A stretch of 64,000 bases of DNA from DATCHW01 sp963806045 (GTDB taxonomy: Bacteria > Bacteroidota > Ignavibacteria > Tepidaquicellales > Tepidaquicellaceae). The position numbers and the translations under genes were made by a program. Location: positions 1 through 64,000 of the forward strand of contig CAWDWP010000004.1 of assembly GCA_963806045.1 (NCBI GenBank), read 5' to 3'. Position 1 is the first letter of the stretch; every line of letters starts with the position of its first letter. The notes under the pieces were generated by a model. That model had not been told where the DNA came from, did no database searches, and saw nothing but the letters and a program-made list of their open reading frames with translations. This document shows positions 1-8,337 of the stretch, piece by piece.

Positions 1-41
1 AACGGATAAACTATTAATTAACCTTTAAAAAGGAGAAAAAA

Positions 42-461
42 ATGGACGGAAATAAAATGGCAAAAGGGATGATTATCGGGTTTTTAGCCGGTTCAGTAGT
101 CGGAAGCATAGTTGCTTTATTATATGCTCCAAAATCAGGTAAAGAATTAAGAGGCGATATAAAACTGAAAAAAGATGAATTCCTGGATGATACAGCTGAA
201 TACATGCAAATTGCAAAAGAAAAAGCTAATCAATTAATAAATGAAGGAAAGAAAAAATCCGAAATTTTAATTCAGGATGCAAAGAAAAAAGCAAACAGTC
301 TTCTTGAAGATGCTAATAAGTTATTATCCGGTGCAAAAGATAAAGCATCCGATAAGATTTCAGATGCGAGAAGCAGAATATCTTCTGAATCAGATAAAAT
401 TAAAGACGCTTTTAAAGCCGGAATTGATGCTTATAAAGAAGAGAAAACAAAAGGCTCTTAA
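42..461 (+). CDS. YtxH domain-containing protein
   Basis: A 139-residue protein with one N-terminal hydrophobic, glycine-rich segment (about residues 8-27, GFLAGSVVGSIVALLYAP) followed by the PKSGKELR motif typical of YtxH proteins and a long charged, alanine- and lysine-rich helical region. Known members are small membrane-anchored proteins, some stress-induced, with no defined biochemical activity. The start is supported by an AAGGAG ribosome-binding site ending a few bases upstream. It lies 37 bp before a DUF948-type protein on the same strand. YtxH and DUF948 proteins are often neighbours, so the two probably form a small envelope-stress operon (inference). Family assignment is firm; function is not. 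Confidence 0.85.
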   Translation: MDGNKMAKGMIIGFLAGSVVGSIVALLYAPKSGKELRGDIKLKKDEFLDDTAEYMQIAKEKANQLINEGKKKSEILIQDAKKKANSLLEDANKLLSGAKDKASDKISDARSRISSESDKIKDAFKAGIDAYKEEKTKGS

Positions 462-498
462 TTCTTCGATTCTTTTTTAAAACTTAAAAGGTCTTATT

Positions 499-1068
499 AT
501 GAACGATGTGTTAAATAGTATCTCTATCATTATTCAAATCGTATTGTTTATTACTTTGATAATAATGATAATCTCACTTAGCGGTTACATTAAAAAATTA
601 ATGTTCAAAGTTGAAGCCCTTCAGGATGATGTTAATAAATTTAAGACTCACCTTGACCCGTTGCTTGATGATTCTCGCAAATTAGTTGTTAAACTGAATT
701 CAGTGTTTGAAAAAATTGATGATAATATGGATGTTTTAAAAGGAACAGTTGATAAAGTCAGGGATATGGTTGATAGTGTGATAGCATTTGAACAGAAGAT
801 TCAGTCTAAAATTGAATCTCCTGTTTTGGATACTGTAAATGCATATGTTGGCATCGTTAGAGGTATAAAGGTTTTTTTTGAAAAAATGAGTGAGAAGAGG
901 ACGAAACCTCTTTTAAGCAGATATAGATCGGTAAAAGAGACCTCACCAAAAGAATCATTCGAAGAGGATGAAATGATTTTTGATGATGATATTCAGGAAG
1001 AATTTAATGATATAAATAAGGAATTAAACGAGGTTCGGAAGAAACTTGAAGAAATGAAGAGAGTCTGA
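499..1068 (+). CDS. DUF948-like membrane-anchored coiled-coil protein
   Basis: A 189-residue protein with an N-terminal transmembrane helix (about residues 7-29), then long amphipathic helices and an acidic C-terminal tail ending in a lysine/glutamate-rich coil. This is the layout of the DUF948 family, uncharacterised membrane-tethered coiled-coil proteins commonly encoded beside YtxH. It follows the YtxH gene on the same strand and ends just before a strong hairpin terminator, so the two genes probably make a two-gene transcript. No catalytic motif is visible. The family call rests on architecture and neighbour rather than on a diagnostic residue. Confidence 0.7.
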   Translation: MNDVLNSISIIIQIVLFITLIIMIISLSGYIKKLMFKVEALQDDVNKFKTHLDPLLDDSRKLVVKLNSVFEKIDDNMDVLKGTVDKVRDMVDSVIAFEQKIQSKIESPVLDTVNAYVGIVRGIKVFFEKMSEKRTKPLLSRYRSVKETSPKESFEEDEMIFDDDIQEEFNDINKELNEVRKKLEEMKRV

Positions 1069-1090
1069 ATTATCCTGTCCTAAGTGTTTA

Positions 1091-1118
1091 ACCGGGTATT
1101 CTCAATACCCGGTTTTTT
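1091..1118 (+). terminator. Rho-independent terminator after the YtxH/DUF948 pair
   Basis: A perfect 10-bp stem (ACCGGGTATT / AATACCCGGT) with a 3-nt loop is followed by a T-rich tract. It sits 22 bp after the DUF948 stop. The convergent oxidoreductase gene on the other strand ends inside the T tract, so the hairpin separates two convergent transcripts. Confidence 0.9.
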
Positions 1119-2136
1119 ATTTTATTTTTATAATAATCTTTCCAAATTGTTCAGAATTATTCATTCTGAGAAACGCATTTGTATAATCTTCGAATTCAAA
1201 AATTTTATCTATTACCGGTTTAATATTATGTTTACTGACGAAATTCAGCATTTCTTTGAAGTCTTTATCCGAGCCCATAGTTGTTCCTAAAAACTTTAAT
1301 TGTTTCCAGAATAGTTTTCTTGTTTCAAAATTCTGTACAGCTCCTAACGTAGCTCCGTAACTTACAATTCTTCCGCCTTCTTTTACAACATTCAGAATTT
1401 TCGAGATAGTGCTTCCTCCGGTTCCATCTATGGTAGCGTCAATTCCTGTATTCAATTTTGTTTGTAATTCCTCATCCCACTTTTCATTTTTATAATTCAC
1501 TCCATCTTTAGCTCCAAGTTTTATTGCTACTTCAATTTTCTTTTCATTTCCTGATGTTACATATACATTCGCACCGAGAGCTAATGCAAAAATCATTGCA
1601 AATGTGGAAACGCCACCTCCGATACCTGTAATTAATACATCTTCGCCTTTTTTAATATTAGCTTTTACTTTGACTGCTCTGTATGCTGTCAATCCGGCAA
1701 GAGGTATAGCCGATGCTTCGCTTAAAGTAAGATGCGAAGGTTTATTGTAAACAAATTTTGAAGGCACTTCTATAAATTCGGTTAAAGTGCCGTTATCTGG
1801 CAATCCTAATATTTTAAAACTTTTACTTCTGAAATCTTCATTATCTCCCCAGTTGAAGCCTGGATTAATAATTACTTCATCTCCAATTTTAAAATCTTTT
1901 ACATCAGTGCCAATTTCTTCTATGGTTCCTGCTCCATCAGAACCTAATATGATGGGTAATTTTATGTTTGCATATTGACCCTTGACTATCCATAAGTCTC
2001 TATGATTCAATGATGCAAAATGTACTTTGATAATGACTTCATCCGCACCGGCTGAGAGGTTATCCAATTTTTGGATTATCAAATTCTGATGAAGTTCTTC
2101 GATATTCCCAATTTTATTTAATACGATTGCTTTCAT
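1117..2136 (-). CDS. Zinc-independent MDR family NAD(P)H oxidoreductase (quinone reductase-like)
   Basis: A 339-residue medium-chain dehydrogenase/reductase. An N-terminal GroES-like domain (about 1-130) contains NHRDLW and GSDGAGTIEEIG; a Rossmann domain (about 130-290) contains a glycine-rich nucleotide motif (ITGIGGGVS) and VKEGGRIVSYGATLG. The position of the catalytic zinc cysteine of true alcohol dehydrogenases is occupied by N-H-R-D, which points to the zinc-free quinone or enoyl reductase branch. The exact substrate cannot be read from sequence. It is convergent with the DUF948 gene and probably stands alone. A palindromic repeat lies immediately upstream of the start. Confidence 0.85.
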   Translation of the reverse strand: MKAIVLNKIGNIEELHQNLIIQKLDNLSAGADEVIIKVHFASLNHRDLWIVKGQYANIKLPIILGSDGAGTIEEIGTDVKDFKIGDEVIINPGFNWGDNEDFRSKSFKILGLPDNGTLTEFIEVPSKFVYNKPSHLTLSEASAIPLAGLTAYRAVKVKANIKKGEDVLITGIGGGVSTFAMIFALALGANVYVTSGNEKKIEVAIKLGAKDGVNYKNEKWDEELQTKLNTGIDATIDGTGGSTISKILNVVKEGGRIVSYGATLGAVQNFETRKLFWKQLKFLGTTMGSDKDFKEMLNFVSKHNIKPVIDKIFEFEDYTNAFLRMNNSEQFGKIIIKIK

Positions 2137-2140
2137 TATT

Positions 2141-2200
2141 TATTAACCCCCCTAGCCCCCCTTTGTAAAAGGGGGGTAGTAAATTGTGATTTAATTTGTG
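2141..2200. repeat. C/G-rich palindromic repeat, copy 1
   Basis: An intergenic element built around CCCCCC-TTTGTAAAA-GGGGGG (2156-2176), preceded by TTAACCCCCC and followed by an AT-rich tail. A closely similar element lies at 54507-54557, sharing TTAACCCCC, AGCCCC, the TTGTAAA loop, GGGGG and the AT flank. The C/G runs stand out sharply in this AT-rich genome. This looks like a dispersed REP-like element; its mobility mechanism is unknown. Confidence 0.7.
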
Positions 2201-2207
2201 TAACTAT

Positions 2208-2996
2208 TCATATTTTTATGTCAATTGATACCGGACAATGGTCACTTCCCATAACTTCGGTATGAATTTTTGCCGATGTCACTTTATCAGCAAAATCTTT
2301 TGAAACCATAAAGTAATCTATTCTCCACCCTACATTCCTTTCCCTTGCTCGTGTGAACATATCCCAGTATGAATACCATCGCGGCTCAGAATTGAATTTT
2401 CTGAATATATCTACATATCCAAGATTAATTATTTTATCAATCCATTCTCTTTCTTCAGGCAGGAAACCTGTATTAGTTTCGTTTTCTTTTGGTCTCGCTA
2501 AATCGATTTCTTTGTGTGCGGTATTGAAATCACCTGTTACTATCACCCCTTTTCTTCCGTAATAATTCTTTTGCAGATAGAAAAATAATTCATCGTAAAA
2601 ATCCAGTTTATATTTTACTCTCTCCGGTCCTCTTCCGCCGTTCGGGAAATAAACATTTGCCAGAACAAATTTTTCATATTCTGCAAAAATTACTCTGCCT
2701 TCATTGTCATATTCCTCTTTATCAAATCCTTTCTTTAGATTAACAGGTAATATCTTAGAAAAAACAGCGACACTCGAATATCCTTTCCTGTGAGCAGAAT
2801 ACCAGTATTCGTGATAGTCTTTTAAATCTATTAATTCTTTTGTAACCTGATTTTCCTGAATCTTTGTTTCCTGAAGACAAATAATATCACCTTCGGATTT
2901 TTTAACCCAATCAATAAATCCTTTTTTTATTACAGCCCTGACACCGTTTACATTCCAGGTATATATTTTAATAGTTTTATTTCTGACAGGTGCCAT
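2208..2996 (-). CDS. xth: Exodeoxyribonuclease III
   Basis: A 262-residue member of the exonuclease III / AP endonuclease family. It should cleave DNA 5' to abasic sites and degrade 3' ends in base-excision repair. All family landmarks are present: WNVNGVRA near the N terminus, the metal-binding glutamate in CLQETK, GDFNTAH with its catalytic Asp and Asn, WRIDYF, and the C-terminal GSDHCPV catalytic Asp-His. Length is normal. The start codon shares one base with the stop of the upstream rhodanese gene (TAATG), so translation is probably coupled. Confidence 0.95.
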   Translation of the reverse strand: MAPVRNKTIKIYTWNVNGVRAVIKKGFIDWVKKSEGDIICLQETKIQENQVTKELIDLKDYHEYWYSAHRKGYSSVAVFSKILPVNLKKGFDKEEYDNEGRVIFAEYEKFVLANVYFPNGGRGPERVKYKLDFYDELFFYLQKNYYGRKGVIVTGDFNTAHKEIDLARPKENETNTGFLPEEREWIDKIINLGYVDIFRKFNSEPRWYSYWDMFTRARERNVGWRIDYFMVSKDFADKVTSAKIHTEVMGSDHCPVSIDIKI

Positions 2997-3349
2997 TATT
3001 GTATGGTTGGTTTATTTGAACTTGCCCAGGAAATTATTCCGCCCAATAAATTCAACGGATTTTTAAATCCTAACTTCTTCATTTTTTGCATAGCATGATA
3101 ACTTCTATTGCCGCTTCTGCAGTAAATCAGAATCGTTTTTTCCTTATCAAGTTTATTGATATTATCCCAAAAGTCTGACTTATAATAGTCAATATTTATG
3201 GAGCCTTTGATTCTTGCTTCTTTAAATTCCTGATGTGTTCTTACATCGAGAATAAGATTATTCTTATCTCTCATTAAATCTTCAAATTGATGAACATCTA
3301 TATTTGAGTTATCATCACTTTTTTGAAACAAGTTTTGTAAAAACGACAT
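2996..3349 (-). CDS. Rhodanese-like sulfurtransferase domain protein
   Basis: A 117-residue single-domain rhodanese. The active-site loop CRSGNRS has its cysteine at about residue 77, and the usual LDVRTHQEF motif lies near residues 34-43. Such proteins carry persulfide sulfur on the active-site cysteine; the physiological acceptor is not predictable here. The N terminus (SFLQNLFQKSDD) is a short polar lead without a convincing signal peptide, so the protein is probably cytoplasmic. It lies between the aconitase gene and exonuclease III on the same strand and overlaps the latter by one base. Confidence 0.9.
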   Translation of the reverse strand: MSFLQNLFQKSDDNSNIDVHQFEDLMRDKNNLILDVRTHQEFKEARIKGSINIDYYKSDFWDNINKLDKEKTILIYCRSGNRSYHAMQKMKKLGFKNPLNLLGGIISWASSNKPTIQ

Positions 3350-3381
3350 AAATTTATAATTTTTAAATACTTTTTATAAAA

Positions 3382-5623
3382 TCAACCCTTGGCAATAAGA
3401 TTCAAAGCCGAACCGGCAAGAAACCATTTTATTTGATGTTCATTGAAAGAATGCTCAAGTAATATTTTTTCCTTTGTTCCATCAGAATGTTTCAGAGTCA
3501 TATAAATTGGCTTCTTTGGTTTAAATTCTTTCAGGTCAAGGTCTATTAAGTCATTTTCTTTAATCTTATTATAATCATCAGTAGTTTTAAATGTCAAAGG
3601 CAGCATTCCTTGCTTTTTCAGATTTGTTTCATGAATTCTGGCGAATGATTTTACGATAATTGCTTTACCACCCAGGAATCGCGGTTCCATAGCTGCATGT
3701 TCTCTTGAAGACCCTTCGCCATAGTTCTCTTCGCCGACCACTACCCATCCTATATTTTTTGCTTTATAATCTCTGGCAGTTTTTGGAACTTCTTCGTAAT
3801 GACCGTTAACAAAATTTTTCACTGTGTTCATCTTATCATTAAAAAAATTAATCGCACTGATGAACATATTATTTGAAATATTATCAAGATGTCCTCTGTA
3901 TTTCAGCCAGGGTCCTGCCATGGAGATATGGTCAGTAGTGCATTTTCCTTTAGCTTTTAAAAGAAGTCTTAAATCTGAAAAATCCTTTTTTAAATCCGGA
4001 GCTTTAAAAGGTTCAAGTTTCTGAAGCCTGTTACTATTTTCAGCAATGTTAACATTAATTTGGGTTCCCTCATCAGCAGGTTTTATAAATCCATCTACTC
4101 CTTTTAAAAATCCTTTATCGGGAAGTTCATTTCCTGTAGGTTCGTCAAGTTTAATTTTCAATCCATTTTCATTAACTAATTCATCGGTTAGCGGATTAAA
4201 TAAAAGAGTCCCCGCAAGTGCAAAAGCAGTTACTATTTCCGGAGAAGCTACGAAAGAATGTGTAGCAGCATTTCCGTCATTTCTTTTAGCAAAGTTTCTG
4301 TTATAAGATGTGATTATAGAATTTTTTTCACCATCAAGTGAGTTATGTCTTTTCCACTGACCAATGCAAGGTCCGCAGGCGTTAGCAAGTACAAGACCTC
4401 CGATTTTCGTAAATGCTTCAAGCTGTCCGTCTCTTTCTATTGTTGCTCTTATTTGTTCAGATCCGGGTGTAATAACAAATTCTGATTTCGCTTTTAATCC
4501 TTTAGCAGAGGCTTGCTTTGCCACTGATGCTGCTCTTTCCATATCTTCATAAGAAGAATTTGTACAGCTTCCAATCAAAGCAACTTTCAGTTCTTCAGGA
4601 TAATTACTCTCTTTAATTGCTTCTTTAAATTTTGATACCGGAATAGCTAAGTCCGGAGTATAAGGTCCGTTGATATATGGCTCTAACTCTGATAAATTAA
4701 TTTCTATAATTTTGTCATAATATTTTTCGCTTCCATCATCAGCTTTCAGATTATCTTTAATTGCATTTGCAAGGTTTCCAATCTCTTCTCTTCCCGTTAT
4801 CTTCAGATAATCAAACATCCGTTTGTCAAAAGGGAATACTGATGTTGTTGCTCCTATTTCAGCACCCATATTACATATTGTTCCTTTGCCTGTGCAGGAA
4901 ATTGATTCTACACCTTCTCCGAAATATTCAATTATTGAATTAGTGCCGCCTTTAACCGTCAGAATTCCTGCGAGTTTTAAAATTATATCTTTTGCTGATG
5001 TCCATCCTTTCATTTTCCCGGTTAGTTTTACACCAATAATCTTAGGGAATTTAAGTTCCCACAACATTCCTGCCATTACATCGACTGCATCTGCTCCGCC
5101 TACGCCAATAGCTGCCATTCCGAGCCCCCCTGCATTCGGAGTATGTGAATCTGTTCCAATCATCATTCCACCTGGAAATGCATAATTTTCCAGAATGACC
5201 TGATGAATAATTCCTGCTCCCGGTTTCCAGAAGCCGATTCCATATTTTCTTGAAACACTTTCCAAGAAAATCATATACTTCTTTATTATCATCAAGTGCT
5301 CTTAGTAAGTCACTTACTGCTCCTACCTCAGCCTGAATTAAATGGTCGCAGTGTACTGTACTGGGAACTGCAACTCTCGGCATATTGGAAGACATAAATT
5401 GCAGAAGTGCCATTTGAGCAGTAGCATCCTGCATTGCAACTCTGTCAGGTTTAAATTCCGCAAAATCTTTTCCTCTTGAAAATTCTTTATTAATCGAACC
5501 AAGATGTGTATATAAAATTTTTTCGGTAAATGTTAATGGTCTTCCTAACAATTTTCTTGATTTTTCAACTTTGTCAGTTAGTTCTGAATAAACTTTTTTT
5601 ATTTTATCTAAATCAAAAATCAT
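3382..5623 (-). CDS. acn: Aconitate hydratase, mitochondrial-type (frameshifted)
   Basis: Two overlapping reading frames together encode one aconitase of about 746 residues, which interconverts citrate and isocitrate in the TCA cycle. The N-terminal part runs from the start at 5623 to VYDFL; the rest resumes with ESVSRKYGIGFW after one extra G in the GG at 5262-5263. The [4Fe-4S] ligand motifs GSCTNSS and ANACGPCIGQW are intact, as are IGTDSHTPNAGG and the swivel-domain motif GEGSSREHAA. Length and motifs match the mitochondrial-type aconitases of Bacteroidetes. The start overlaps the stop of the upstream DUF255 gene by ATGA. The indel is most likely a sequencing error because every other part is conserved. 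Confidence 0.9.
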
Positions 5624-7752
5624 TTTTCTAACTCCTTATTAATTTTATTCTCTTTAAAATATTTTTGTAATTGTTCTATATCGTAAATTGGTAAATTGCA
5701 TTTAAAATTTTCACAAACAAATACTGCCGGTTTTTGTTCATCAATAATTAACGAATCTATGAAATTAGAAATTCCTTTGGTTTCATCATCAGCCCTGATA
5801 ACAACTTTACCCGGAATATAATATTTCCCGATTTCTTTTATAAATTCCTTAGTTAGCTTATCTTCACTATCACCTGTAATAACTATTTCTTTTATAGAAT
5901 TTATATAATAATCATATGCACTTAATAACAATGGACTTGAAAAGGGGAGCTTTGAAATATCGTTATAAAATAATTCTAAACTATTTTTAACTTTTTCGAG
6001 GTAACCATCATTTTGAGTAATTACTGCTATTCTTAACATGTTAATCAATTGAATAGAATTCGCTGATGGTTCCGCACCGTCATATATCTCTTTTATGTTA
6101 AGAATTACATCATTTGTTTCGGGTGAGTTTTCAAAAAATCCTCCTGATGTTATGTCATAAAATTTATCTACGGCTATTTTGTTTAATTCAATTGCTAATT
6201 TTAAATATTTTGAATCAAAACAAGCTTCATAAAGATTCAGTAAAGCATCGATAAAAGATGCATAATCTTCAAGAGTTCCGTCGTATTTCACTTCTCCATC
6301 TCTGTACCTATGAAATAATTTATGTTCACTTTCAGAATATAATTTTTTTATTATAAAATCGGCACATCTCACAGACGCGGACAAGTAATTAACGACTCCG
6401 GTAATCTGGTACATCTTCGCAAATGCCGAAATCATTAATCCATTCCAGGAGGTCAATATTTTATCATCAAGATGTGGTCTCGGTCTTGCAGACCGGTATT
6501 CTCTTAGTTTATTTTTAGATTTTTCAAGTATATTGATTACCTCACCTTCTGTTTTTCCTGCATCTTTGGATATGTCACTAAGATTAATTGCAATATATAA
6601 AACATTTTTCTTGCCAAATACATTATGCGGGTCATTGATGGTATTGCCAAAATGCTCTACTCCATAAAGTGCATTGAATATATCCGCATCTTCTTTACCC
6701 AATATTTTTTCAATTTCTCCTTTTGTCCAGAGATAGAATGCACCTTCCTCCTTTTCAGATTTTCCTGAATGGTCAGGATAGCTTTCGGCATCTTCTGCTG
6801 AATAAAATCCGCCTTCCGTATCGGTTAAATTGTTTAAAACATAAATAAGTATATCTCTGGAAATATCAAGAAAGATTTCTTTCCCGGTTATCTGATAAAC
6901 TTCAGAATATGTTAATGATAGCTGTGCCTGGTCATACAGCATCTTTTCAAAATGGGGGACTCTCCAGTAGGGGTCAACTGAATATCTGTGAAAGCCGCCT
7001 TCGAGATGGTCGTACATTCCGCCATAATACATTTTCTGTAATGTGAAAGTTACAATATCAAGGGCTTCAAAATTTCTTGTCTTATTATAATATTTCAGAA
7101 GAAATGCCGGTAAAACAGGTCTGGGAAATTTATTTCCGCTTCCAAATCCGCCAAATTCATCATCAAAAGATTTTTTTGCCTGTTCAAAAGTACGATTTTC
7201 TAATTCAGTAATATCATCGGCAGTGAAAACGGATTTATCTTTAATATTGATTTTTTTAGCTATATAATCTGTGATTTTATTTCCGCTTTCCAGAACTTCA
7301 TTTTGCTTATTTTTCCAGAGATTGTTTATTTCTTCTATAATATCCTCAATTCCTGACCTTCCGAATTTAGATTTTGGAGGTATGTAAGTCGCTCCATAGA
7401 AAGGTTTTAAGTCCGGAGTAAGAAACATGTTCAGGGGCCAGCCGCCGCCGCCAAGTATATGCTGAAGGGCTGTCATATAAACTCTGTCTATATCAGGTCT
7501 TTCTTCCCTGTCAACTTTAATATTGACAAATGAATCGTTCATCAAATCTGCAATTTCTTCATTTTCAAAAACTTCTCTTTCCATTACGTGACACCAGTAA
7601 CACGTGGAATATCCTATTGACAGAAATATTGGTTTATTTTCTTCTTTTGATTTTTTGAAAGCTTCTTCACCCCAGGGGTACCACTGAACGGGATTATGTG
7701 CATGTTGTAACAGATATGGGCTCTTCTCATTTATTAGCTTATTTGATAACAA
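5620..7752 (-). CDS. DUF255 / YyaL-type thioredoxin-domain protein
   Basis: A 710-residue protein of the YyaL/SSP411 family. The N-terminal thioredoxin-like domain (about residues 1-165) has a CYWC motif at residues 51-54 and the family signatures SPYLLQHAHNPV and REERPDID. The remainder is an (alpha/alpha)-barrel-like region resembling N-acylglucosamine epimerase-type folds, with HFEKMLYDQAQL and LTSWNGLMISA. The enzymatic role is unknown. It has no signal peptide. Its stop overlaps the aconitase start by ATGA, which implies co-transcription and translational coupling. The divergent region upstream (7753-7940) is very AT-rich and presumably holds promoters for both directions. Confidence 0.9.
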   Translation of the reverse strand: MLSNKLINEKSPYLLQHAHNPVQWYPWGEEAFKKSKEENKPIFLSIGYSTCYWCHVMEREVFENEEIADLMNDSFVNIKVDREERPDIDRVYMTALQHILGGGGWPLNMFLTPDLKPFYGATYIPPKSKFGRSGIEDIIEEINNLWKNKQNEVLESGNKITDYIAKKINIKDKSVFTADDITELENRTFEQAKKSFDDEFGGFGSGNKFPRPVLPAFLLKYYNKTRNFEALDIVTFTLQKMYYGGMYDHLEGGFHRYSVDPYWRVPHFEKMLYDQAQLSLTYSEVYQITGKEIFLDISRDILIYVLNNLTDTEGGFYSAEDAESYPDHSGKSEKEEGAFYLWTKGEIEKILGKEDADIFNALYGVEHFGNTINDPHNVFGKKNVLYIAINLSDISKDAGKTEGEVINILEKSKNKLREYRSARPRPHLDDKILTSWNGLMISAFAKMYQITGVVNYLSASVRCADFIIKKLYSESEHKLFHRYRDGEVKYDGTLEDYASFIDALLNLYEACFDSKYLKLAIELNKIAVDKFYDITSGGFFENSPETNDVILNIKEIYDGAEPSANSIQLINMLRIAVITQNDGYLEKVKNSLELFYNDISKLPFSSPLLLSAYDYYINSIKEIVITGDSEDKLTKEFIKEIGKYYIPGKVVIRADDETKGISNFIDSLIIDEQKPAVFVCENFKCNLPIYDIEQLQKYFKENKINKELEK

Positions 7753-7940
7753 TATTTAACTCCGCTTTTGATTTCTTTAATTGAAATAATTTTCATTAAA
7801 AATATGTATTATTCCCAATTTACTCAATTTTTAAAACAATAATTAATTAAAAAAATTTCAAAATAAAGGTTAAAAGATTAACTTTTATTTCAATCATTTG
7901 ATTTTTATATTACTCTAAATATTAAATAAATAATTATATA

Positions 7941-8240
7941 ATGTCAAAAATTATATTCGAAATTAACTACAGCGTATATCCTGAAAAGAGAGATGACTAT
8001 CTTGAATCGATAGAAGAACTGAAGTCTCTTATAAAAGAGAATACAAGTTCTGATTATCTGGTTCTGGAAAACAGAAAAATAAGCAATAATTTTTCTGAAT
8101 TGTATATTTTTGATTCTGAAGAGGAATTCGATAATATGGAAGATAATCAGGATGAAAGAACAAGTGAGCTTATAGAAAAGATTTTCAACTTGTTTGTCGT
8201 TAATCAAAAACTTAACTATTCAACTAAAGACGAAATTTAA
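7941..8240 (+). CDS. Small hypothetical protein, ferredoxin-like/ABM-type fold suspected
   Basis: A 99-residue acidic protein I do not recognise. The pattern beta strand (IIFEINYSVYP), helix (DDYLESIEELKSLIKE), strand (SDYLVLENR), strand (FSELYIFDSEEEFDNM) resembles dimeric alpha/beta-barrel proteins of the antibiotic-biosynthesis-monooxygenase type, but no catalytic residue can be named. It has its own upstream region and is followed by a hairpin terminator, so it looks like a monocistronic gene. An antisense reading frame covers most of it and is rejected as a shadow. Confidence 0.65.
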   Translation: MSKIIFEINYSVYPEKRDDYLESIEELKSLIKENTSSDYLVLENRKISNNFSELYIFDSEEEFDNMEDNQDERTSELIEKIFNLFVVNQKLNYSTKDEI

Positions 8241-8264
8241 TTTTTACACTATAATTATATATTT

Positions 8265-8301
8265 AAAGTAGCTGTTTTCAGGAAGCAGGCTACTTTTTTT
8301 T
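8265..8301 (+). terminator. Rho-independent terminator
   Basis: The inverted repeat AAAGTAGC / GCTACTTT, with an additional CTG/CAG pairing inside, is followed by a run of eight Ts. It lies 24 bp after the small hypothetical gene and before the HD-domain gene. Confidence 0.85.
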
Positions 8302-8337
8302 CAACTTTCAAATGGCAATAATTCTTTTGCCGTATTT

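Noticed and set aside
7944..8207. Antisense frame of 87 residues over the small hypothetical gene
   Set aside because: The plus-strand gene has a downstream terminator and a plausible fold; the antisense frame has neither.
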